Below, one piece after another: positions 55,662-64,000 of a stretch of 64,000 nt of DNA; the first letter of the stretch is position 1, and each line of letters opens with the position of its first letter. A program made the position numbers and the translations under genes. Where the stretch lies: the NCBI RefSeq assembly GCF_030817315.1, contig NZ_JAUSZF010000001.1, positions 692,001 through 756,000 of the forward strand, given 5' to 3'. Source of the DNA: Sphingomonas faeni (lineage in GTDB: Bacteria > Pseudomonadota > Alphaproteobacteria > Sphingomonadales > Sphingomonadaceae). Below the pieces are notes generated by a model. That model saw nothing but the letters and a program-made list of their open reading frames with translations. It was not told the origin of the DNA and searched no databases.

Positions 55662-56366
55662 ATGCGCAAATTCTTCGATCCCAATCTCGCGGGAGCAAAC
55701 CTCAAGGATCGCCTCCTGGCGTGTCTGGGCGCGCTGCTCGGCATCGGCTTAACCAGCGTAATCAGTGCAGCGTTCGTTCACCCGCACGGCGCATTCCTAC
55801 TGATTGCGGCACCGATGGGAGCCGCCGCGGTGCTCGTGTTCGCCGTCCCGGCAAGCCCGCTCGCACAGCCTTGGCCGGTGATCGGCGGAAACACGGTCTC
55901 TGCGCTCGTGGGTGTCGCCGTAAGGATGCTCGTACCGGCGCCCGAACTCGCGGCGCCGCTCGCGGTAGGCGCGGCGATCCTCGTGATGTCGCTGACCCGC
56001 TCGCTTCATCCGCCTGCTGGCGCGGTGGCGCTGACCGCGATCGTCAGCGGCCCTGCCGTCCTCGACGCTGGCTTCGCGTTCGTACTCATACCGATTGGGG
56101 TGAACTCGGTCATCCTGACATTGTGCGGAGTCCTGTTCCACCGGTTCTCCGGGCACAGTTATCCGCACCGTGTTGCCGGGATCGCACCTGCGCCGATCAA
56201 TGCTGCGCTGCAGGCCGAGGACCTGGACAAGGCGCTAGCCGATCTCGGCGAGACGCTCGACGTCAGCCGCGAGGATCTCGATCTGCTGTTCGGCCGCGTC
56301 GAGTATCATGCCAGGCATCGCCGGAAAGGCAGTACCGGCGGCTTTCCAACCGGACGCGCGGCCTAG
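55662..56366 (+). CDS. HPP-family membrane protein
   Basis: A 234-residue protein with four predicted transmembrane helices and the HPP motif SLHPPAGAVALTA. C-terminal soluble part (about 165-234). Some family members in plants and cyanobacteria carry nitrite across membranes; the role here is unknown. A GTG at 55653 is an alternative start. The TAG stop lies in a CTAG that also forms the stop of the convergent cdd. Confidence 0.85.
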   Translation: MRKFFDPNLAGANLKDRLLACLGALLGIGLTSVISAAFVHPHGAFLLIAAPMGAAAVLVFAVPASPLAQPWPVIGGNTVSALVGVAVRMLVPAPELAAPLAVGAAILVMSLTRSLHPPAGAVALTAIVSGPAVLDAGFAFVLIPIGVNSVILTLCGVLFHRFSGHSYPHRVAGIAPAPINAALQAEDLDKALADLGETLDVSREDLDLLFGRVEYHARHRRKGSTGGFPTGRAA

Positions 56367-56812
56367 CTGATCCCGAGATCGGCGGGACCGAACGCGTCGG
56401 GAAGCAATTCAGATACGACATAGGTGCGGATCGCATCGCCTTCCGCCGCGCCGCAGTGCACGGGGAGGTCGCGCTTCCCCATCTGCGCGGCCTCGTTGAT
56501 GATCTGACGGCAGCGCCCACAGGGGCTCACCGGGGAACCGCCGGTTACGCGGCCCTCGGCGTCCATCGCGCCGCCGATCACGCCGATCGCGACGATATCG
56601 CGCAGCCGACCCGCAGCGCTGGCCGTGGCGATCGCGACGGTTTCGGCGCACAGTGACAGACCATAGCTGGCGTTCTCGAAGTTCGCGCCGGTAATGACGC
56701 TGCCGTCATCGAGCAGCACGGCCGCACCGACCGCGAACCGCGAATAGGGCGCGTGAGCGTTGCGCGAGGCGTCGCGCGCTGCGGCCACGAGTTGCGTTGC
56801 TTGATCAGTCAC
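56363..56812 (-). CDS. cdd: Cytidine deaminase
   Basis: A 149-residue zinc enzyme. Motifs: YSRFAVGAAVLLDDGSVITGANFENASYGLSLCAETVAIATA (His/Cys-Ala-Glu zinc site: CAETVA) and SPCGRCRQIINE (second Cys pair). Start GTG 56812 overlaps the upstream gene's stop (GTGA). It converts cytidine to uridine in pyrimidine salvage. Confidence 0.93.
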   Translation of the reverse strand: MTDQATQLVAAARDASRNAHAPYSRFAVGAAVLLDDGSVITGANFENASYGLSLCAETVAIATASAAGRLRDIVAIGVIGGAMDAEGRVTGGSPVSPCGRCRQIINEAAQMGKRDLPVHCGAAEGDAIRTYVVSELLPDAFGPADLGIS

Positions 56813-57486
56813 GATGCCACCACGTCCCAATTCACTGGTCCCTCAATCCCGTCGATACGGCGGAAATCGCTCGCCCGCCACATCCGCCACGGTCGCGCGG
56901 TGTAGTCGGGCTTGAGGATATTTTCCACCGCCCATAGCGGCCGGGGCACCGCGTCCGACAGCGTGTATTTCCCGTCCACTGCCTTGCTGATTCGCAGCAT
57001 CACCGGCTGCCTCGTGTGCGTTTCAACCATGGTCACGAACTGCGCGATGTCGGCGATCAGCGTCGCGCGGTCGGGCCGCGCGGTGCAGTCGTCGTGGAAC
57101 GCGATATCGACCGCGGTCGGCAATGCGTCCGACGTACGCGGCACGAAGGTGTTGAAAGCGTTCGCCTGCTCGTCCGCGCGCTGGCACAGCGAATAGACAT
57201 GGACCGCACCGCGTCGCAGGCCGGCCTCGGGAAGCGCCGCCCAATTCCCCTCAAATGTCGGATCGCGGCGGTCGGTGCCCGACGTCGCGACGATATAGGC
57301 GAAGTCGGCACCACTCGCGCGCACCGTGCCCCATTCGACCGAGCCGGGGTTCTCCGCAAGGTCGATGCCCTGCAACGGATAGTGTTTGACGTTGGGGTGC
57401 CATCCAGTTGCCGCGGTCCAGCCGCAGATACCGACAAAGCCGGTTGCGGCCAGCGCGGCCGCGAATTTCAAAAGTCCGTGAGCCAT
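56809..57486 (-). CDS. GH25-like protein lacking a catalytic Glu
   Basis: A 225-residue protein with an N-terminal membrane anchor (FAAALAATGFVGICGW) and a GH25 (lysozyme-type) fold. The first catalytic Asp is kept in GIDLAEN, but the conserved acidic motif usually DIE or DLE reads DIAFHDDC, where Glu is replaced by Ala. The enzyme may be inactive, or a shifted acid could act. Overlaps cdd by four bases. Confidence 0.75.
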   Translation of the reverse strand: MAHGLLKFAAALAATGFVGICGWTAATGWHPNVKHYPLQGIDLAENPGSVEWGTVRASGADFAYIVATSGTDRRDPTFEGNWAALPEAGLRRGAVHVYSLCQRADEQANAFNTFVPRTSDALPTAVDIAFHDDCTARPDRATLIADIAQFVTMVETHTRQPVMLRISKAVDGKYTLSDAVPRPLWAVENILKPDYTARPWRMWRASDFRRIDGIEGPVNWDVVAS

Positions 57487-57493
57487 GGGTCTT

Positions 57494-57976
57494 CTAGTTG
57501 CGGATGTGGAGAACGCAGATCAGCGTGAACAGCCGTCGCGCGGTGTCGAAATCGACCTCGATCTTGCCGTCGAGACGCTCCTTGAGCAGCTCGGCGGCTT
57601 CGTTGTGGACGCCGCGGCGCGCCATGTCGACCGTTTCGATCTGCGCCGGGGAGGATTGCCGGATCGCCTGGTAATAGCTGTCGCAGATCGCGAAATAGTC
57701 GCGGATCGGGCGGCGAAAACGGCCGAGCGCTAGCACCAAAGTCTCGAGATGCGTGTCGTTCTCGCGGTGGATATGGATGCCGAGGCGTCCTTCCTCCGAC
57801 TGGAGCTTGATCTTGTAGGGGCCGGCATAGCCGTCCGGGTAGGCACGCTGCGGGGCGAAGTGATTGCCCTCGATCAAATCGAAGATTGCGATCCGCCGCT
57901 CCTGCTCGACATCGGGCGAGCGCCAGCCGAGACTGGTCTCGTCAAGTTGCACATCGATGATCCGCGGGTCGGCCAT
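57494..57976 (-). CDS. UPF0262 family protein
   Basis: A 160-residue protein of the alphaproteobacterial UPF0262 family: RIAIFDLIEGNHFAPQ, GPYKIKLQSEEGRLGIHI and PIRDYFAICDSYYQAI. Start ATG 57976 (MADPRIIDVQLDETSLG). It is divergent from dnaB with a 99-bp gap. Function unknown. Confidence 0.9.
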   Translation of the reverse strand: MADPRIIDVQLDETSLGWRSPDVEQERRIAIFDLIEGNHFAPQRAYPDGYAGPYKIKLQSEEGRLGIHIHRENDTHLETLVLALGRFRRPIRDYFAICDSYYQAIRQSSPAQIETVDMARRGVHNEAAELLKERLDGKIEVDFDTARRLFTLICVLHIRN

Positions 57977-58075
57977 ACCGGTTCGATAGCGGCGCGCATT
58001 CGCCCTGTCACTTATCCCCAGCATTCCGGCGCGAGCAGCTTGGACGAGGACCCGTCCATCGCGTAGGTGAAGCAG

Positions 58076-59566
<1,491 letters not shown>

Positions 59567-59574
59567 TTGCTTAA

Positions 59575-59691
59575 GTCCCTCACCCCTCCGGGGAGAGGGA
59601 AGGGCCCCGCCGCCCTTGCGGTGGGAAGGGAGAGGGGAGTGAGGCTCGGGACGTTGCATCCCAACTCCCTCTCCCCGAAGGGGCGAAGGAA
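59575..59691. repeat. Palindromic repeat, family F (B-like)
   Basis: About 117 bp: tccctcacccctccggggag-agggaagg, a ccgccgcccttgcggtggg hairpin, gggagaggggagtgag, then the inverse ctccctctcc and ccccgaaggggcgaagg. It lies between the convergent dnaB and cysH genes. Confidence 0.8.
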
Positions 59692-59696
59692 TTGGA

Positions 59697-60449
59697 TCAA
59701 ATCATCGGATCGTAATCGGTCGGCGCGTGGATGCCGCATTCCACCTTGTCGAAACTGCGCCAGCGGCCTGCGCGCGGGTCTTCTCCCGGCGCAACCTTGG
59801 TCGTACAAGGCGCGCAGCCGATCGAGAGATACCCCTGCGCCTCGAGCGGATGCCGCGGCAGTTCGTGCTCGGCGAAATAGGCGTCGAGCTTGGCCTTGTC
59901 CCAGTCGGCGAGCGGATTGATCTTCAAGCGGCCCTCGTCCTCCTCGAAGCGGGGGAGCGCGGTACGAGTCCCCGACTGGAACCCCTTACGCCCCGAAATC
60001 CACGCATCGAACGGGGCGAGCGCGCGACGCAACGGCTCCACCTTGCGAAGATCGCAACACCCATCCGGATCGTACGACCACCGCAACCCCGTCTTGTCCT
60101 TGATCGCCAGCAAGCGCGGATCGGGACGAAACACGCGCAGGTCGGTCAACCCGAGTTTCTCCGAAAGCTCGTCGCGGTACGCCAAGGTTTCGCCGAACAT
60201 TTTTTGGGTGTTGGTGAATATAACGGGAACTTCGACGTCGACCTGGGCGATCATGTGGAGGAGCACCGCGGATTCGGCGCCGAACGAGGACACCGCGGCG
60301 ATCCGTCCGCGCAACTCACCGACCAGCAGTTCGAACAGCATCTCCTGCGCGGAGACGCCCTCGAACCGGTCCTGCATCGCCATCGCGTCGGCGCGCGTGA
60401 ATGCGGGCGTCACGTCGATCATGTCGAGCTTGCGTGCTGGCTCACCCAT
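59697..60449 (-). CDS. cysH: Phosphoadenylyl/adenylyl-sulfate reductase
   Basis: A 250-residue reductase that makes sulfite. Motifs: SSFGAESAVLLHMIA (PP-loop type), the 4Fe-4S cysteines as CC in DGCCDLRKV and Cys-x2-Cys in YLSIGCAPCT, and the C-terminal ECGIH catalytic Cys. The four-cysteine pattern suggests the APS-reductase type that uses adenylyl sulfate. Start ATG 60449 (MGEPARKLDMID); it overlaps DUF934 by eight bases. Confidence 0.93.
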   Translation of the reverse strand: MGEPARKLDMIDVTPAFTRADAMAMQDRFEGVSAQEMLFELLVGELRGRIAAVSSFGAESAVLLHMIAQVDVEVPVIFTNTQKMFGETLAYRDELSEKLGLTDLRVFRPDPRLLAIKDKTGLRWSYDPDGCCDLRKVEPLRRALAPFDAWISGRKGFQSGTRTALPRFEEDEGRLKINPLADWDKAKLDAYFAEHELPRHPLEAQGYLSIGCAPCTTKVAPGEDPRAGRWRSFDKVECGIHAPTDYDPMI

Positions 60450-60882
60450 GGCGCAGCTTCCACACCGGCACCGCACCGTCCGCCGCCTTCTGGTACGGCG
60501 TGTCGTAGCGCTCCAGGCTGGCGCGCAGCACGTCGATGTCGATCGGTGCCTGGGGTGCGAAGCTGTCGAACCCGCAGCGCCGCATCAGCGGGATCTGGTC
60601 GACCAGCACGTCGCCCTGTGCCCGCAATTCGCCGGTATACCCCGCCTCACGAAGGATGCGCGCGGACGAATAGCCACGCCCGTCGCGGTAGCCGGGAAAG
60701 CTCACCTCGATCAGCGCGAGCTGGTCGATCTGCGGCAACAGCGCGCGTGCATCGTCGCCCGCTTCCAACCGCACGGCCGCCGCGTTGCTCTGGCCGATGA
60801 ACGAGTCGAGCGTCACCGCGGGCTCGTCATGCGGCTCGTCGTCGCGGAAGCGGAGCAGCGTCTGGTCCGGATACTCAACCAT
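60442..60882 (-). CDS. DUF934 protein of the sulfite-reduction cluster
   Basis: A 146-residue DUF934 protein (IEVSFPGYRDGRGYSSARILRE, GELRAQGDVLVDQIPLMRRCGFDSF). It overlaps both cysI and cysH by eight bases, which is a strong sign of a tightly coupled operon. DUF934 is usually found next to cysI and cysH and is thought to assist sulfite reduction; the exact role is unknown. Confidence 0.85.
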   Translation of the reverse strand: MVEYPDQTLLRFRDDEPHDEPAVTLDSFIGQSNAAAVRLEAGDDARALLPQIDQLALIEVSFPGYRDGRGYSSARILREAGYTGELRAQGDVLVDQIPLMRRCGFDSFAPQAPIDIDVLRASLERYDTPYQKAADGAVPVWKLRHG

Positions 60883-62506
60883 AGATCGCCTCCTTGAACG
60901 TCTCGAAGCCGACGCGGCGGTAGGTGTCGAGGAAGCGCTCGCCGGTCTCGCGGACCTGAAGATAGCGGTCGGTAACGCGCTCGATCGCGTCGACCACGCC
61001 GTCCTCCGAGAAGCCGGGGCCGGTAATCTTCGCGAGACTGACGTCCTCTGCGCCCGAGCCGCCGAGCGAGAGCTGGTAATTCTCAGTGCCCTTCTTGTCG
61101 ACGCCGAGAATGCCGATGTGGCCCGCGTGATGATGCCCGCACGCGTTGATGCAGCCGCTGATCTTGAGCTTCAGTTCGCCTAGGTCGCGCTGGCGATCGA
61201 GGCTGCCGAAGCGGGTCGCGATCTTCTGTGCGAGCGGGATCGAGCGCGCATTGGCGAGGCTGCAATAATCGAGGCCGGGGCAGGCGATGATATCGCTGAT
61301 CAGGTCGAGATTGGCCTCAGCGAGCCCGGCGTCGTTCAGCGCCGACCACACCGCGTGCAGGTCGGCACTGCGAACATGCGGCAAGACGATGTTCTGCGCA
61401 TGCGTGACCCGCAGTTCGTCAAAGCTGTAGCGTGTGCCGAGGTCGGCCATCACGTCGATCTGGTCCGCCGACGCGTCGCCCGGGATGCCGCCGATCGGCT
61501 TCAGGCTGATGTTGACGATCGCATAGCCCGGCTGCTTGTGCGCCTTCACGTTCTGGTCGAGCCAGACGGCGAAGTCGGGATCGCTGCGGTCGATATCGGT
61601 CGACGCGTTCTGGTCGAAATCGGGCGCGCCGAAGTGGCTGGTGATGCGCTCGAGTTCGGCGCGCGGCGGATCGAGGCCCAAGCCCTTCACCGCGGCGAAC
61701 TCCTCCTCGACCTGACGGCAATATTCGTCGGGGCCGATCTCGTGGAGCAGGATCTTGATCCGCGCCTTGTAGATGTTGTCGCGGCGGCCGTAGCGATTGT
61801 AGACGCGCAGGCACGCTTCGAGATAGCTCATCAGGTCGTCGGCGGGGACGAAGTCGCGGATCTCGTGGCTGATCATCGGCGTGCGGCCCATGCCGCCCCC
61901 GACATAGATCTTCGCGCCGAGTTCGCCGTCGCGAACGTGCAGCCCAATGCCGATGTCGTGGAGGCGCATCGCCGCCCGATCCTCGTCCGCCGCGATCACG
62001 CAGATCTTGAATTTGCGCGGGAGGTACGTGAATTCCGGATGGAAGGTCGACCATTGGCGGATCAGCTCGGCCCAGGGACGCGGATCGGCGACCTCGTCCG
62101 CGGCGGCGCCGGCGAACTGATCCGAACTGATGTTGCGGATGCAGTTGCCGCTGGTCTGGATGGCGTGCATCTCGACCGTCGCCAACTCCTGGAGGATGTC
62201 CGGGGTCTGGTCGAGCTGGATCCAGTTGAACTGGATGTTCTGCCGCGTGGTGAAGTGCCCGTAGCCGCGATCGTACTTGCGCGCGATATGCCCGAGCATC
62301 CGCATCTGACGGCCGTCGAGCGTCCCGTACGGCACCGCGACGCGCAGCATGTATGCGTGCAGCTGGAGGTACAGGCCGTTCATCAGCCGCAACGGCTTGA
62401 ACTGATCCTCGGTCAGCTCGCCAGAGAGGCGGCGGCGGACCTGATCGCGAAATTCGTCGACGCGCTGGTCGACGATCGCCTGGTCGTATTCGTCGTATTT
62501 ATACAT
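60875..62506 (-). CDS. cysI: Sulfite/nitrite reductase hemoprotein
   Basis: A 543-residue siroheme and 4Fe-4S enzyme. The siroheme/cluster cysteines are in PGLDYCSLANARS and SGCINACGHHHAG (C-x5-C ... C-x3-C). Motifs YGHFTTRQNIQFNWIQL and NISSDQFAG also fit. It reduces sulfite to sulfide, with siroheme made by cobA. It starts 30 bp beyond a family D repeat. Confidence 0.94.
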   Translation of the reverse strand: MYKYDEYDQAIVDQRVDEFRDQVRRRLSGELTEDQFKPLRLMNGLYLQLHAYMLRVAVPYGTLDGRQMRMLGHIARKYDRGYGHFTTRQNIQFNWIQLDQTPDILQELATVEMHAIQTSGNCIRNISSDQFAGAAADEVADPRPWAELIRQWSTFHPEFTYLPRKFKICVIAADEDRAAMRLHDIGIGLHVRDGELGAKIYVGGGMGRTPMISHEIRDFVPADDLMSYLEACLRVYNRYGRRDNIYKARIKILLHEIGPDEYCRQVEEEFAAVKGLGLDPPRAELERITSHFGAPDFDQNASTDIDRSDPDFAVWLDQNVKAHKQPGYAIVNISLKPIGGIPGDASADQIDVMADLGTRYSFDELRVTHAQNIVLPHVRSADLHAVWSALNDAGLAEANLDLISDIIACPGLDYCSLANARSIPLAQKIATRFGSLDRQRDLGELKLKISGCINACGHHHAGHIGILGVDKKGTENYQLSLGGSGAEDVSLAKITGPGFSEDGVVDAIERVTDRYLQVRETGERFLDTYRRVGFETFKEAIYG

Positions 62507-62522
62507 GCGGGGTTCCGGAGAA

Positions 62523-62776
62523 GGATTGGTTCACGCGAAGGCGCGATGGCGCGAAGAGATTCAGAAGAATTCTGTTCGCGCGGAGACACGGAGACGCGGA
62601 GGAGAAAGCACCCGCGCTTGCGGGCAGCAAAGCTGAAGCGGCTAGCGAGTGTGAAGGCCGCTGCGCGGCAAGCGCAACACCTCCGCGTCTCCGCGTCTCC
62701 GCGTGAAACACCTTCTCGCTAACCTCTTCGCGCCATCGCGCTCCTTCGACTTCGCTCAGGACAGGCTTTGCGTGAA
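62523..62776. repeat. Composite palindromic repeat, family D
   Basis: About 254 bp with the same block order as 19037-19272: ggttcacgcgaaggcgcgatgg, then cggagacacggagacgcggagg, a unique centre, then cacctccgcgtctccgcgtctccgcgtgaa and a tail ending cttcgctcaggacaggcttt-gcgtga. It sits between DUF2849 and cysI, on one strand, interrupting the cys cluster. Confidence 0.8.
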
Positions 62777-63073
62777 TCATATCACCCAGCTGCCGGCGGT
62801 CGGGTCGGCGGGTTTGAGGGTCAGATCGGGCCGCATCGTCGGGCCTAAAGCGCGGATGCGGTCCTTGATGTGGGCGGGGCGGGGGCCTTCGTCGGTTTGC
62901 GTCGCCCCGATCAAATAGGGCACGTTGACGCGGCGTGCGCCTTCCTCGGCCTGGAGGATGGATTCACCTGCAACGCCGACGTCGACCGCGTGCTCGACAT
63001 GGCGCGACCAGCCGTTGCCGGTCCACCACACGACATCGCCGGTGGGAAGGTCGTTTCCGGTCAACAGCTTCAT
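62777..63073 (-). CDS. DUF2849 protein
   Basis: A 98-residue DUF2849 protein (MKLLTGNDLPTGDVVWWTG NGW, EEGARRVNVPYLIGA, then AHIKDRIRALGPTMRPDL). Its ATG overlaps the cobA stop (ATGA). DUF2849 genes are typically beside cysI, so a role in sulfite reduction or siroheme use is inferred; nothing more is known. Confidence 0.85.
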   Translation of the reverse strand: MKLLTGNDLPTGDVVWWTGNGWSRHVEHAVDVGVAGESILQAEEGARRVNVPYLIGATQTDEGPRPAHIKDRIRALGPTMRPDLTLKPADPTAGSWVI

Positions 63074-63861
63074 GCGGCGGCGTCCTCTGCTACGCGAGCC
63101 CAGCGGGCGAGTTTGTCTTCGGCGTCCGACAGTTCGACGACTTCGCCGACGACGATGATCGCGGGGCTTTTGACGGCCTCGCGAGTCACCATCGCACCGA
63201 GGTCGGCCAGTAGCGTGCGGATCGCCCGGCTGCCTTGCAACGTGCCGCGCTCGAGCACGGCAACCGGCATGTCGGGCGCGACACCATCGGCCATCAGTTT
63301 GTCGGCAATGTCGGTAGCCGACGCGATGCCCATGTAGATGACGAGCGTGCGGCCTTGGCCAGCAAGTCCGGCCCAGTTCTGGTCGCTGAGACCTTTGCAC
63401 TGGCCTGCAACGAAGCTGACCGCGCTGGAATGATCGCGGTGGGTGAGCGGCAGCATCGCTTCGGCGGCGCAACCGAGCGCAGCGGATACGCCGGGGATCA
63501 CCTCGACCGGGAGGCCGGCAGCGCGGACCGCCTCGACTTCCTCACCGCCGCGACCGAACACGAACGGGTCGCCGCCCTTGAGGCGAATGACGATCGCGCC
63601 AGTCTTCACGTGCGCGATGATCAGCGCGTTGATCGCCTCCTGCGGCAGCGTGTGGCGTGCGCGCTGCTTGGCGACCGAGATGCGCTGTGCCGACGGCGGC
63701 GCGATGTCGAGCACGCGTGGGTCGATCAGTCCGTCATGCACGACGACGTCGGCGGTCTTCAACGCCTCGACCGCGCGGACGGTCAGGAGACCGGGATCGC
63801 CCGGGCCCGCCCCGACGAGGATGACGCGCCCGCGGGCGGTAGGGTCTAGGAGGCTTGCCAT
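63070..63861 (-). CDS. cobA: Uroporphyrinogen-III C-methyltransferase
   Basis: A 263-residue SAM-dependent enzyme that makes precorrin-2, the precursor of siroheme. Motifs: VILVGAGPGDPGLLTVRAVEAL, VVHDGLIDPRVL, GDPFVFGRGGEE and VIPGVSAALGCAAEAMLPLTHR. It lacks the dehydrogenase/ferrochelatase half of CysG, so another protein must finish siroheme. ATG 63861; the stop overlaps DUF2849. Confidence 0.93.
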   Translation of the reverse strand: MASLLDPTARGRVILVGAGPGDPGLLTVRAVEALKTADVVVHDGLIDPRVLDIAPPSAQRISVAKQRARHTLPQEAINALIIAHVKTGAIVIRLKGGDPFVFGRGGEEVEAVRAAGLPVEVIPGVSAALGCAAEAMLPLTHRDHSSAVSFVAGQCKGLSDQNWAGLAGQGRTLVIYMGIASATDIADKLMADGVAPDMPVAVLERGTLQGSRAIRTLLADLGAMVTREAVKSPAIIVVGEVVELSDAEDKLARWARVAEDAAA

Positions 63862-63962
63862 GCGACCGGAGATGGGCGGATGGGCGCTGTGCTGCAACCG
63901 AATGATGCTTTGGCGGTGGGTAGGATTGCTTTTGCGCCGGGTCGGCAGGCCTGACGACCACT

Positions 63963-64000
63963 CGTCATCCCCGCGGAGGCGGGGACCCATGTCCTCGGAC
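63963..64000. repeat. Start of a family C palindromic repeat (truncated by window end)
   Basis: cgtcatccccgcggaggcgg then ggacccatgt runs into the window edge. Matches the left arm of the 25.1-kb and 31.8-kb copies. Confidence 0.7.

Overview
The window is a 64 kb chromosomal segment of a high-GC alphaproteobacterium, most likely a Sphingomonas-type member of the Sphingomonadales. Supporting signs are a ChpT-type histidine phosphotransferase, a ScfR-family regulator, methionine synthase split into two polypeptides, a glnBA operon with a sigma54-type promoter, promoter motifs resembling the EcfG stress sigma factor, a TonB receptor paired with a beta-propeller phytase, and the RpoH/RluD pairing. 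Housekeeping genes dominate. There is no rRNA, tRNA, CRISPR array, prophage or insertion sequence that I can recognise.

Layout. 1-8.4 kb: DUF427 protein, a zinc metallopeptidase gene broken by one frameshift, 3-hydroxybutyrate dehydrogenase, small secreted proteins, a CDF transporter, a ScfR regulator, an aldo/keto reductase and two small lipoproteins. 8.5-14.5 kb: a methionine-cycle operon (ArsR-methyltransferase regulator, metF, metH part 1, metH part 2) read from a promoter that contains a 22-bp palindrome. 14.6-19 kb: SLC13 permease, aldehyde dehydrogenase and quinone oxidoreductase. 19.3-23.5 kb: a perfect Pho box, then a TonB-dependent receptor and phytase. 23.5-30.3 kb: ABC1 kinase, glnA/glnB, ArsC-like protein, accC/accB and aroQ. 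30.4-41.8 kb: thiS-thiG fusion, CsbD protein, HAD phosphatase, hydrolases, ornithine-type decarboxylase with a deoxyhypusine-synthase-like protein (polyamines), a serine/threonine dehydratase, two tandem cysteine desulfurases and a ferredoxin. 42-49.5 kb: SRP RNA, dnaX, ybaB, mtgA, amine oxidase, rpoH, rluD and a JAMM peptidase. 49.7-55.6 kb: chpT followed by a chemotaxis locus in which cheA, cheW, cheB and cheR are all frameshifted and only cheY is intact. 55.7-64 kb: HPP protein, cdd, GH25-like protein, UPF0262, dnaB, then the sulfate-assimilation genes cysH, DUF934, cysI, DUF2849 and cobA.

The most striking structure is not a gene. At least five families of GC-rich palindromic repeats (about 60-250 bp, some 20 copies) are scattered between genes, and three copies lie in frame inside otherwise intact coding sequences (metH part 2, the second cysteine desulfurase and the FAD amine oxidase). 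There they add about 41, 40 and 19 residues. This resembles the Rickettsia palindromic elements known to invade genes. Two copies also separate metF, metH1 and metH2 and appear to supply the ribosome-binding purine tract of the downstream gene. The second striking feature is the chemotaxis locus, with about fourteen small indels packed into 5 kb while the flanking genes are clean.
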